NCBI GenBank assembly: GCA_001949185.1
Contig: BDGG01000012.1
Coordinates: 873,995-937,994, forward strand
Origin: Ramazzottius varieornatus
Lineage: Eukaryota; Tardigrada; Eutardigrada; Parachela; Ramazzottiidae
Direction: 5' to 3'
DNA: 64,000 nt
Position numbers and translations under genes: made by a program. Every line of letters begins with the position of its first letter. Position 1 is the stretch's first letter. Below the pieces are notes generated by a model, which saw only the letters and a list, made by a program, of their open reading frames with translations, ran no database searches and was not told the DNA's origin. Positions 44,901 through 56,100 of this stretch are shown here, piece by piece.

Positions 44901-47900
44901 AGTCTCGCAATCCCCTCGAGCTGTAAGTTCGTGTTTTAGACTAAACGAGAGCTAAACGGGCCTTACAAGTTCATTATCTTAACTGGCGCACGCTCTTACG
45001 GTGACTGCCTGGAGGAGTGCGCCACTTTAATGAACGTTCTTGCACGGTTTGTTTGCAGGTCTCTCATCTGTTGTAACGCTAAATACAGAGCGAAATGAAA
45101 TACGTTGTACCCACAAGTGTTTTCTATAGGATCGTACGGAACGGTTGGAAAGTACGAGTAGCACTGACAAGGTCGAGCCAGTACGCAGGTCGGACTCTAC
45201 GTCTTCCGCTTCCAAAGCCGTCTTACCCGCTAAAGTCGAACCCAGAACCCAAGCCAAGCCTCAGCCGCCCCGAACGAAGAAAGAGTGGTGCATCGCATGC
45301 AAAGTGAAGACTACTCGTGAGGGTAACTGGGTGTACTGCGGCTCTGAATGTATTCTCCGTCACGCCTTGGATGCACTGGAGACCCTGAAGAATGCTGACG
45401 GAGAACCACTGGAACGAATTCCAGTAGCAGACAAGGTTGCTGGGATCGAGCTGAGTGGCAACAGCGCCCTCGCTCGCACTTCTTTGTTAGCGTGGCTCGA
45501 GGCCCATCCGTCGTACTGGGTGCCTATTCCAGCTGACTTGCTGGAGGCACGGGAGAAAGAGCTGATGACGGGTCCACAGATCGACCTTGTGCGGACAAGT
45601 ATCCGAGCAATGCTCAGAGACCATCTACTGAACAGGTAAAAAGAAAGCCAAGACGAAAAGAGAAAATTCGATAATTTCTATAATTACAGAAAAGATGTAT
45701 TTGTAGGTTGAAAGATGCGCCGGATCTGAAGCAGAAGTATTCTGTCGATGATCTGAAGACGCTCGTTGCAAAGATAGAGGATGGTCTTTACGAGAAGTTC
45801 AGACATTTTGACGTTGACTATAAGCTTTACAAAGCGAAGTATCGAACTATTGTCTTGAACATCAACGACAAGAAGAACGATAATTTCTTCCGCCGGTTGA
45901 TAACCGAAGAGATTCACCCAGCGGACGTGGTGAATTTGACTCAGGAACAGATGGCTTCGGACGCTTTAGCTGAATGGCGCCAGAAAGAGCTGCATAAGGT
46001 TCTATGTACTTCCTTAATCCAATGTGGCTGTACTTACTATTTATACTAACTTCAGATTCAGGAAATAATCAGCCTGCTTTCATAGGAACTTGACATGATC
46101 ATACAGACTCAGACAGAACAACAGCTGCACCCTCTGCCACCACCCGTGAAGCTCAACCATCGTGGGGATGAGATCGACCAAGATTTGGTTCCCAACGAAA
46201 AGACGGTAAGTAACTGAAAGATAGGACTAATATATCGATGAAGAATGTCAGAGACAAAAGATTGTAATGATTATGTGTTGCAGATCGACCTCGGAGGAGC
46301 TTCTGGCGCTCCGGACACGTCCTCAGTCGATCCCGAAATTGATGCAGAAAGTCCGTCTGAAGTCACGAAAGGTGCTTTGTCGTCAGTCTCGCCGTCTCAG
46401 ACCGTCTCCAGCCCCAACCGCTCTTTCAACAGCCTGTATAACGTGAGTAAGCCCGGAAGTTCCATGGCTAGTCCCAGCAAGCCAGAGGAAGACGCGAGAG
46501 TGACTGCTCACAAGAGCCACACGTTCGATATCAACTGCGAGCTGTGTACCAACTCTTTTCCTTCGGCATCGAACAAGAGTAAATCCAGTCCGAAGACTGA
46601 GTATGTCCTGCCACGGCGACCTAGCGAGAAGGGAACGGCGTACATGAGCCCGACTGTCAGCAGTTCGTTTAAAGTACCCGCCGAGAAAGCTGCGGAGGAG
46701 GAAGACGACGCCTCACCTCGCTCATCGTATGTTGCATTTGTTCCTGTCTAGCTTAATTTTGAACTATCTATCACGAGTGCTGTTTCAGGACATCTGAGTA
46801 CTCGGAGAATGGAGGTACTGCGGGCATCATTTGGAAAGGACAAGTGGATACTAAGGACTTGCCTGCTGCAAAGCTGGTGGCAACTGCCGTATATGGACGA
46901 GCTGCGGAATTTATGGCGGTAAGTTTTTCGGTTACGTGCGTAGAAACCTACGTTAAAGTCGTGCAGTTTATCGAAAATGTTTGGTCCTTCATGTAGGAGC
47001 TGCCGAAAGTTCTTGATCAACTGGGAAGAATTCAGCCTGGCCAATTGTGGCCATACATCGAACAAGTTAAGCCTCTCAAGGTACCGTGAGACCTGCTCTT
47101 TCTTTTTGAAAGTAGTTGTAGCCAGCTAGGAAGTTCGGGTAGAGCATCAGAAGGGGTGCGTACTTACGTATGTTGTGGCTGTTTTGCAGGAGATAGCAGC
47201 AGTGATCCTCAAAAGCCCGATGTCTCGAGCAAGCAACGAGTTCAACTCTCTGCATTACTTCCTGACCACAAGAGGCCGAGTTTCTGTTCTCGGTCCCCTG
47301 CCATCGACGTTCAAGGACTTTTACATGATCGCTCTCAAAGAAAACGAACCTTTGCCTGAAAGCCTAAGATTCCCCGAAGGCGTCGGTAAGCACTCATAGC
47401 GTAAACCCCGAAATGATCCTCAATGATGTATTTTGCTGATTTTAGTCTTCCCTGCCGAGCATCCCAAACTGTTCCTGGGCATCATCGTCCACCATCCCGT
47501 CAGTCGCCAGGCCGTCCCGGTCGTCCGCGGCATGTTTGACATTCCCACAAAGATGGAACAGAAGAAGCCGTCCTTTGTCGACGCTTCGCCGAGGACGCCT
47601 CCTCCCATCGAAACCAACCCGGCGACGGCCACCTACGAACCCTCACCCATAAGGAAGCACGACCCCATAGTTAGTCGGTACCTCGAGCTAGCTCCAACAG
47701 CCTCCGCTGCAGCTGTTGAACCCACTCCTGTCGAGACAGTCGACACCAGCGAACCCATGGAGCTTGACGAAGAAGTCAAGAGCTCCCACATTGAGGAAGT
47801 GAAACCTTTGGAGAAAGAAGAGAGGAAGGAAGTGGCATTAAAGGACAAATCGGTGTCGGAGCTCATGAAAATAGCCCAGTCTTTGCCTTCTGAGACACTG

Positions 47901-49397
47901 AAAGCTTTAGGCTTGAAGACTTCGCCGAAGAAAGAAGAGAAGACTCCGGCAGATCCTCGCCTGAGTCGTATGAAGAAGGAAGAGAAGGTTGTAGTGGAAC
48001 CGAAGGTGGAACCTGTCGCACTTCCCTCGCCCACAAAGACAGGCACCATTGAGATTAAGCCCATCAAGACAGTCCTTGCTGATGTGTCGAAACTGCCTCC
48101 TGTCTTAGCTGACGTATCAAAGCCACCACCCAGTCTGGTGGATACGTCCAAGTCTCCTTCAGTTGTCGATGTGACACGACCACCGCCTAACTTTGTTTCC
48201 TCTTTCACAGCCGAGACCGTAGTCCCTTCTGTTCCGTCTACCAGTACCGACGCTGAAGAGGCTGACAGTGGTGGAATGTTCTCGCAGAAGTTCATTGAGA
48301 ACTTGGCCAAGATTGATTTCCCAGAAGGCCTGAAAGAAGCGCTGAAGTCTATCGGAGCTGGAACCGGAAGTGAGTCGTCGTCTTCTCGTAATAAAGCTCC
48401 TCAACCGCTGGTCGACGTGAGCAAACCTCCACCTCCACTTATACACACTTCCACCAGTGGAATTCCACCTGCTGGAATACCACATCATAGTGGAGCGCCT
48501 CCTCCATTACGGGGAACTCCACTTCCACCGATGGCCGGCCAGCAGTTTCCACCTGGACCAATGCGACCAGCCATGAACGTTCCTCCGCTAAATATGGCTC
48601 GTCCCCCATTTCCCTTCCCTAACAACAATAACAATCAACGACCGATGTTCCGACAGCAATTTCCACCGCAGATGATGGAACACAGAGACCCGGGTGCCAG
48701 CTTTGGTGAGCGACCACAGCCGGGAGACTTCAGACCTAGCGGAGGAGATCAGTGGAACCAAGGACAGCGGAATGATGGTACGAACCGCTTCCACGTTTTT
48801 TTTTTGGTTCGAAAGTTGAACAGCCGTATGAATGCTTTTTTGTGTTATTCAGGCCGGAACGATCGGACGAGTCGTGACAGAGACGACTTCCGACGGCTGG
48901 GTGATCGACAAGATCGTCCTGATCGCCGAGACGACAGAAGAAGGCCTTCTCCGCCTGCTCGGGACCGACGAGACGATCGAAGGGAAGATCGCCTTCGTCG
49001 GGAGGATCACCGAGAAGATCGGCCGGTTCGATCGAAGCGTGATGATGATCGTCCTGCGCGACGACGCTCGCGCAGTCGGTCGCCTCCACTGCGTCGCCGA
49101 GAGGAACGCCGACGTCGCAGTGCCTCGCGAGAAAGAACCACTAAGAAGCAGGAAGGTGGAGTGGATGAGTTCGGCAGAGATTTGTCGCTGCGTCAGAAGA
49201 GCTCGGTTAAACGGTCCACTTCAAAAGATTCCGGGAAAGATAGTCGCGAGAAGGAGGTTGAAGCGGAAAAGAAGAGCGAAGAGAGGAAGGAAAGAAGGCG
49301 AGAAGCTTCGATGGACAAAGTATCAGACGAGGAAGGACCGGAAGACTGTGCTAAAGAACCGAAAGAAATTGAGGCCAGTAAGAAGTCTGATGAATAA
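41969..49397 (+). CDS. PHD + TFIIS central + SPOC protein (DIDO1/PHF3 family)
   Basis: Fourteen exons keep phase: 41969-41971 (ATG only), 42038-42413, 42778-43161, 44038-44693, 44794-44922, 45130-45635, 45707-45998, 46107-46205, 46284-46726, 46789-46918, 46997-47080, 47190-47385, 47446-48777, 48853-49397; 1,724 residues. An acidic N-terminus leads to a PHD finger near 290-340 (YCICQKPY, SCDECEEWFHGDCVGIT, WVCPMC), a Cys-rich motif near 565 (WCIAC...YCGSEC), a TFIIS-type central domain near 660-780, a SPOC domain near 962-1125 (GIIWKGQVDTKDLP, LHYFLTTRGRVSVLG), a Pro-rich stretch with repeated (L/V)(V/A)D(V/T)SKPP and an Arg/Asp-Ser tail. This set defines DIDO1/PHF3/Bye1: H3K4me3 reading, RNA polymerase II CTD binding through SPOC, and control of elongation. 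Invertebrates usually have one such gene. Confidence 0.9.
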
Positions 49398-49398
49398 A
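49393..49398 (+). terminator. AATAAA overlapping the DIDO-like stop codon
   Basis: The last codons read GAA TAA A, so the TAA stop sits inside a perfect AATAAA. If used as the poly(A) signal, the 3' UTR would be only about 10-30 bases. Other signals downstream are not obvious. Confidence 0.4.
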
Positions 49399-50023
49399 CT
49401 CTCTTTCATTGTACCTTGTTGGGTTTGCATGGTATGAAGCTACGAACTGTAGTAATTACGGGATTTTCTGTTGGGCAAATCTTGTTGTTTTGAGCTCTCT
49501 CGAGCATGTTAGCTTTGTTCTAATTTCCCTCTCTTATAATTATGACAGACCGATCCTGCAGCAGTTTTTCTGTTCCATATTTCGAGAAGCCTGTTTCCTT
49601 TCTTGCATTTGCAATGCAGTATAGAATACATATCTAAATTCGTTATCCTTTGACAGCTGTCTGTTTGCATTACAATGGCTGCGAGCTTTTCGGTATTTTG
49701 ATGTGTTTTTCTTCGTTCTGTATTTATTAACGATGGGGAACGACCATGGAATAGTCACCACACACTATCAGACAGCATGGTAACAAACAGTTCGGCAGGT
49801 GTCACTGCGGAAGTCCATCGAAGTTGGGAAAGAGGTCTTACGACGTCCGCCTGCGGTGAGGAGACTCGTGCCGGTAATTTTGATGATAATAGTCTTGTCG
49901 TAAATGGTAGGAAATTTACGCCCATTATTGCAGCGTCACAACCGGCAATCCGACTTTGACGGACTGCTGTCCTTTTAGCGCGGTTTAGAATGTAACTGTG
50001 ATAAACACGCAGTCTGTGCCAGC
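49398..50023. other. intergenic
   Basis: T-rich sequence with no supported gene; probably the DIDO-like 3' flank and tetraspanin promoter. Confidence 0.35.
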
Positions 50024-51362
50024 ATGCGCATGTTCAACGTAGACGCTCGATCAAAATATCGGTATGTCATCCGGGGAAATCCTCCGCCAAGATTATGCGC
50101 TTCTCCATCTTCCGAGAAGAAAACACTCACTGCCATTCGTCCTTTATGTATCCTGCTATTGTCCGGAAGCTTGATCTGTGGGTTTGTGGCATTATGTCTT
50201 ACTAGCTCGGCCATTGTTCAGTCATATGGCGGGGAACATGCTAGCACAACGCTGAGAGCGCTGGTCGGCGCCAGTTGTTTCATAATAGTCTTGGCTGGTA
50301 ATGAGCTGGCTGGGCTCATCCGTAAGTCCATCAAGATGACGAAGCCATCTTTTTCTTTGCTGGTCTTGGTGGGAATCCTGTATGCGGGAGTGGGCGTATT
50401 TCTCAAGCTGAAAAATCTAAAGATCAAACTGTCAAGAGCCATCAAGAACTTCATGGACCTTTACGGGAGTCAGTTTGGTCGTTTGCACAACGGGTATAGA
50501 TGCATTTTCCACCGTGTAACTTAATGTTTATGGGAAACGCTTGCTCGTCGGCAAGGAATCGGAAGTCTTTGTGCTGTAGAGACGGTATGCTGGATGACAT
50601 TCGGCGGAAGCGACATTGCTGTGGAGCTGATTCACCAATGGACTGGGAGACTGCAAAATTCGGGGTTCGGTAATAATCTCTCAACAATGTCTGACTTCCT
50701 GGTCGTTTCCTGTACTCTTAAACTTTGTCTTCCCACACTGTAGGAAATTCCACCGTCTTGCTGCTTTGTGCCAGAGGATTGCGTCTCCCTTGTCGGTCAC
50801 AACGCATCTTTTCAGGTACGAGAAACTGCAGAAACTAAAGGATGACCGGTACATTGGAGCTCTGACAGCTGTATGATAGTTTCTTTTTCAGAACCTTCAA
50901 ACCGTACTCCGGGAACGCAACGAAGAAACGACGCTCGTGAAACCGCTGTTTAGCAGTCGAGGGCGTGTGGAACCTATGACCGAACTGTATCAAGTCGCCA
51001 ACAACGTGATCGTCCCAAGTGCCGGTAGATCCCGCCAAATACACTGCACGCACGACGAGAAATTAAGCAAGTCCAGTCCAAATTATGGGCCACGCGGAAA
51101 AGATAGCAAAATGGAACATCAACCGTGGAAAAGTGTCGAAAACACACAGAGGACAAGGATTCTGTTGTTTGCAGGATATCTTTCGGCATTGGCGTTGGCA
51201 ACCTTTGGTCTACTGTGTACATATTTCTGCATCTTTGTAAAATCGTTCCATAGAATACGTCGTCAGAATACGCTACCTGGTTCACAAATATCGGTCGTGG
51301 ATCCCGCCAGTGAGCCCATTGTTTTGCGTACCTCGGAGGAAATACAGCCCAACCGGAAGTGA
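50024..51362 (+). CDS. tetraspanin
   Basis: Four exons (50024-50493, 50556-50664, 50744-50815, 50892-51362) encode 373 residues. Three hydrophobic segments in exon 1 (PLCILLLSGSLICGFVALCL; ALVGASCFIIVLAGNELAGL; SLLVLVGILYAGVGVFLKL) are followed by a large extracellular loop with the signature HCCGADSPMDW, then IPPSCCFVPEDC, and a fourth segment (ILLFAGYLSALALATFGLLC) near residue 310. The CCG motif and paired later cysteines define tetraspanins, which organise membrane microdomains. The loop is long (about 140 residues after the CCG, with a divergent Lys/Ser-rich part) and both cytosolic tails are extended, so the subfamily is unclear. Donor GTTCGG after exon 2 is weak but required for phase. 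Confidence 0.82.
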
Positions 51363-51905
51363 TGTCGGACTGTGGCATCACTACTTTGTGAGGCTTTTGA
51401 CCGTAGTACCACGTCTTTTTACCGAAAAAATATACCTGCTTTTATCCTTTCCCAAAAAGCGCGTGCGGACGAGGCACACCAGAAACGTCAATGGAGTTCC
51501 CCTCGACTTTGCGCTGACGTAAACCAAGTCATGATGATCTCTGGTTGTTCGTGTACATTTGGTTTTTGGGCAAGCTGTTAATTAAGGTCTCGGATGAATC
51601 GTAGCTAAGACTCCAGGGAACAATGTAGGCTGATTATTAGACCCACTGTTCACGAAAATGCCAAGGGCCAACTTCCTTGTTGAAGCGCCACACGGTGCGT
51701 CAAAGCATGAAAAAGATAGATCGAAATACGTGAGAGCTCAGCTGTCAAATGTGTCAAGTAAACTGAAGCTGCTCCCCTCCAGCCTGTCAGGTATACTTCC
51801 CCACCGTTTATAAAGAATCGACAGAGTGGATGGTTTCACCTTTGATTTCTACTCGTAAGGTCAGTAAGATCGCTCTTCGCGGGTCACACAGTAGTCAGCT
51901 GGAAA
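51363..51905. promoter_or_regulatory. upstream region of the peptide gene, with TATA-like TTTATAAAG
   Basis: TTTATAAAG at about 51,807-51,815 lies 90 bases before the peptide-precursor ATG, a plausible core promoter for a strongly regulated secreted-peptide gene. The rest of the interval shows no gene. Confidence 0.4.
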
Positions 51906-52353
51906 ATGGCGTTCGTCACTAACGCGTCGCTGTTATTCGTGGTTTTGTCCGTACTGTACGTGTTTGGTCAAAGTGACGCATTCGGATTCGCGACAAGGTT
52001 TCGACAGGACGGGACCTTGCCTGGTGCAGATCCGAAGATAAGACGAATAAGCAGAGGTACGAACAGCATATCCATCGTTCCAAGATTCTTATTGACTGTG
52101 TATTGTCCATGAATTTCTGGTTGGCTCTTTCGGTGAACAAATTCTTGCTTCTACTGCAGGCGTCCCTTATATGGGCTTGGAAAGTTCTCTCGGTGATAGC
52201 TATTCGAACGGTTATCCAATGTTCACTAACATTGGAATGCCAAGTCGGAGAGGACCAGGACCGCTACAAGGATGCGATTCTCCCAAAGAATGCCGGGAAC
52301 GCCTCCTGAACTACTTCTCCAGCGTTATGAAGCTCAACAAAGCAGGACGCTGA
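51906..52353 (+). CDS. candidate neuropeptide / peptide hormone precursor
   Basis: Two exons (51906-52056, 52160-52353) encode 114 residues. Residues 1-25 form a signal peptide (SLLFVVLSVLYVFGQSDA). Two dibasic sites follow: RR at 46-47 and RR at 80-81. Cleavage at the second releases residues 82-112, which contain a ring C89-x5-C95 and end before G113-R114, the standard C-terminal amidation and cleavage signal. The mature peptide would be about 31 residues: GPGPLQGCDSPKEC, then RERLLNYFSSVMKLNKA-amide. A 31-32-residue amidated peptide with an N-terminal C-x5-C ring recalls calcitonin, but the conserved C-terminal Pro-amide is absent; the helical LLNYFSSVMKLNKA end faintly recalls PDF. I cannot assign the family. 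Secretion and processing are inferred from these signals. Confidence 0.65.
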
Positions 52354-53138
52354 CTAGCTCGACGAACCGGGTTTTTTAAACTGCGAAAGAAAACTCCTAT
52401 CCGTTTACATACCTTTGGAAACATGCTCATCTTCACTTGAACATAGATTCCTTTCCTGTTCCCTTCGTTCCATCCCACATATGTTGCATCTTCCACAACA
52501 CATATATTTCCACAAATTTGTTGGACGCCTACGGCTCCTCGGCACTTGGAATTTACAGCCGATTCCCGTCCTCAATATCTAGCTTTAGGAATGGATATCC
52601 AGGGTGTGGTGGCTCTGCGTCTTGCTGCTCTAATGTGAACTTCTAGTTCGTTTTTAACCGTGCAAATTTACAGAAAAAACTTCGTCCCTTTTCGGGTTCT
52701 TTGCACCCAATCTTCCTCTTCGAGGAACTTCCGTATGCTTTGTTAATTCACAGGGACTTGATGCCGCGGATGAACAATCTGACAGTACATTACTACGATA
52801 GTGTCTCACATTGTGCCAGCAGAAATAAAGGAAACTTACTACGACATCGACTGACAATCCCGAGCACGCAGTCTAACTTTATGACCGATCACGAACGTCC
52901 AGACATGACGGATAAAAGATCTAAAACCATCAGGCATCGTCGCGTTAGTCCCAAGAACAACCAAATTATTCTCTAGAGACAAAAAACAGCAAAAGGATAG
53001 TAAAGAGTATAAATTAATAATAGAAGGCCTCTGACCACAGCCAAAGAATTCCACATTCGAAAAAACACCACAAGGAAGTGGAGGCTTTACTAAAGAACAT
53101 GAGAAAATTACCATTGCCTTACTATGCGATTTCATCCA
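52354..53138. other. intergenic
   Basis: Convergent 3' ends of the peptide gene and SEC16. No supported features. Confidence 0.35.
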
Positions 53139-56100
53139 TCAGTACAACGCAGGCATTTTCTGTCCCGGATACAATTGCGCATTCAGCTGAGAACCTTGAG
53201 CCGGAACCTGGCCAGGAGGGAACTGAGTCAACTGACCTGGGGGAAACTGCGTACTTGTCTGAGGTGGGTACATTTCCGGCTGTTGCGGCCAGGGCTGTGC
53301 CGCAAAGCCATGTTGAGACATCATGGCTGAGTTCGCCCCACTAAACTGTGTGTTATTCGTGGCGGCCACACCCGCAGGCTGCTGAGCCGCACCAGTATAA
53401 GTATACAGCGGAGGAGCAGCAGGACCCGTATTGAAAGACGTGGTGGCCGACTGACTTACAGTGTCAGATGGTCTGCTCTTGAAGAGACCGGTGAAACGCC
53501 CCATTAGCCCTGGTTTCGAACTACTTTCTGTAGGTGCAGCAGGAAGGCTGGGTTGTGGCTGTGTTTGGAACTGAGTCTGGGGTTGAGCGTACATAATTGG
53601 CTGTTGTGGTGCCGACTCAGGTGGGAGCTGTTGGGGCTGGAAGCCATACGAAGGATATCCCTGCTGAGACTGGCTGTACTGAGCAGCTAGACCAGAAGTC
53701 GCGGGTTCGTCTTCCTCAAGAGGAACTTCGGGCTCTGTAAGCTGCGGCTGAGGAAGCGTTTGAAAAGAGTAGTGCTGGCTCGGGTCCCAGGCTTGACCGG
53801 AAACAGCGCTGGCTGTACTCACTTCCGGTTGGTACTGTCCGTACTGCAGGCTTTGCTGGTGGTGCTGTCCAGGTGGCTGGTAATTGTTCCACTGAGGCTG
53901 TGCCGCACTTGCAGTGTACTGGGTGCTCGCATACTGCGGATCATAGTTTCCTAAGACGATAGGCAAAATAGAGCTTCAAGTAAAGGAAGAGACGAGGGTG
54001 AAAAGAACAGATAGTACCTGAAGTGTCGGTAGTATAGTTGGACGGAACAGTGGGGTCCGTACTCCACATCTGCTGCTGGGTCGCCGCACCAGCAGGCTGC
54101 TTGGGCGTTTCTTCGGTGGCAGCTGTGTACGGCGCTTGTTCGGCTTGCGAGAAGTCGTAGATTGGGTACTGCGTGTAGTAACTTTGCTGTTGATCCGACC
54201 ACTGTTGGTACTGTCCTGCTGGATTCTGCCCATCTTTGTAGAACTGCTGCAAGTGTTCTTGCTGGTAGTTTTCAACGCCGGTCTGCCTTACATCTGTTGC
54301 CGTCGTACTGTGCTGAGCGCTCCAGACGGATTGGTCAACAGCGCTGGTGGCGGTGGTGGTGGCGGTGGTGGTGGCGGTGGTGGTGGCGGTGGTGGTGGCT
54401 GCCAGCTGGTTAGCGGTGGAAACATCGTTAACCACTTCCTCCTCTTTCGGCTGCGAATATTCCGGCTGAGGGAGGTTGTGCGAGTAGTCCAGATGATAGT
54501 AGTTTGCACTACTATCGGGTCGGTGCGCCATCTCGCCCTGATTATCTCGTTGAGAGTTCTCCATAGATTGGTCCGCGGACTTTGCAGCGACGGAAACTAC
54601 ATCTGAGGAAATAATCAAGAACATAGTCACGAAAGTGTCTCGTAGGAGATGTTCCTACAGATGAACATACCTGTAAAAGTCATAGTTGGGAATGCGGAAG
54701 GGAACATTGGGATCGTCGAGGTGTTCCACTGATTCTCTTGAGGGTTCTGCTGGTCGGAAATGACCGGATACGAATAGGACGAGTCATAAGAATGCTCAGG
54801 CTTTGAATCCACAGAACTGACGGTGTCCTGCTGAGTAGCATACGAGTTGTAGTCTCGCTCATCTTCGCTTTCCTCAGACTTCTTCCTCGACGGAAGGCGG
54901 AAAAAGTCCAGGTGTTCCTCCTCTCCCCACCCTCTTTCTTCATCGTAGGCAGTGTCTGCGCGTTCAGACGATGCCTTCAACGGTAGTTCTACGCTTGTGT
55001 CATGCGCAGTCGTGCCGAGTGGCGCTTCTTTCTGGATACTTGGAGCTCTCGACTGTCGCTCACGATGATCATCTTCTGGTTCTGGAAAAACGACAGTCTT
55101 TTGACTTTCTGTGTACGACGTAGTCGACGGAACAGGCTGCGGAACCGAAGGCGGGACTACGTTCGTCGGTGGTGCAAAGTGGTCAGGCGCGAAATGTAAA
55201 CTGTCTTGTGGACGGAAATTCATCAGCGGTATTTCCTGGCTCAGAGCTGATGGAGGATGTGGAGAAGCTCTACTACTGCTACCGCGCGAGTGCGAAAACG
55301 ACGGAGAGTCACGATGAGCGTCCACGTGAGCTGAGAAAGGCACATCCTCGACATGTTGGGAGGAAGTTTCGGCGTGTTGGTGAAGTGGCTCCTGGTGAAA
55401 GTCGGCGTGGTTCTGCCTTTGTCGAACCTAATGGACAAAGTAAACCTCTGAGTAAGCCAACATTTCCAACGAAATAACTTCATTCAACTTTCTCGTTTTG
55501 CAAAATTTGATTTTGAATTTGATTTTGACCTAGGCAAAGAAACTCGACAAAATGGTTATACCAAGTGGCGTACGCTTTCGTGTTACCGCCTGACAGTGTG
55601 CGCCAGTTAAGACGACGATCTTTCCGCGTTTGTTTTCCGAGCTTCCACTTGTATTCTTGTATTTGAAAAGAAGTTAAGGCAGCCTTTAGCGAAAGGTCGT
55701 CACTTACTTCCTCTTCGAGTCGAAGCTGTTCGTTGACCAATAGTTGTTGTTCCATCTGCCGCGCCTGTTCCATCAAGCGCAGTTCTTCTTCGGCTTGTCG
55801 CGCCAACCGATATACCCGTTGTTCATCCAGAATCTGTCGCACACGTTCCGTCATTGAGCTGTACATCTCATCATGCTTCTCCAGAGAGTCTTGGTTCGCC
55901 ACGATCAAAGTGTAGAACGTTATCCAGAACACTGAGCTAACCGATGAAGACTCCACCGATACAGCGCTGCGGTAGACATACGCCAGATAATCACTCGCTT
56001 CAACATGGTTTCCTCTAGACAAGAGCTGCTCGATGTAAATCAACTGCGGCAATGCCACAAAGTGCGTATTCGAACCGGGATTGATTTTGTTTGTAACGAA

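Noticed and set aside
54136-54606. Poly-Gly plus-strand protein
   Set aside because: Antisense of the SEC16 Thr/Ala microsatellite.
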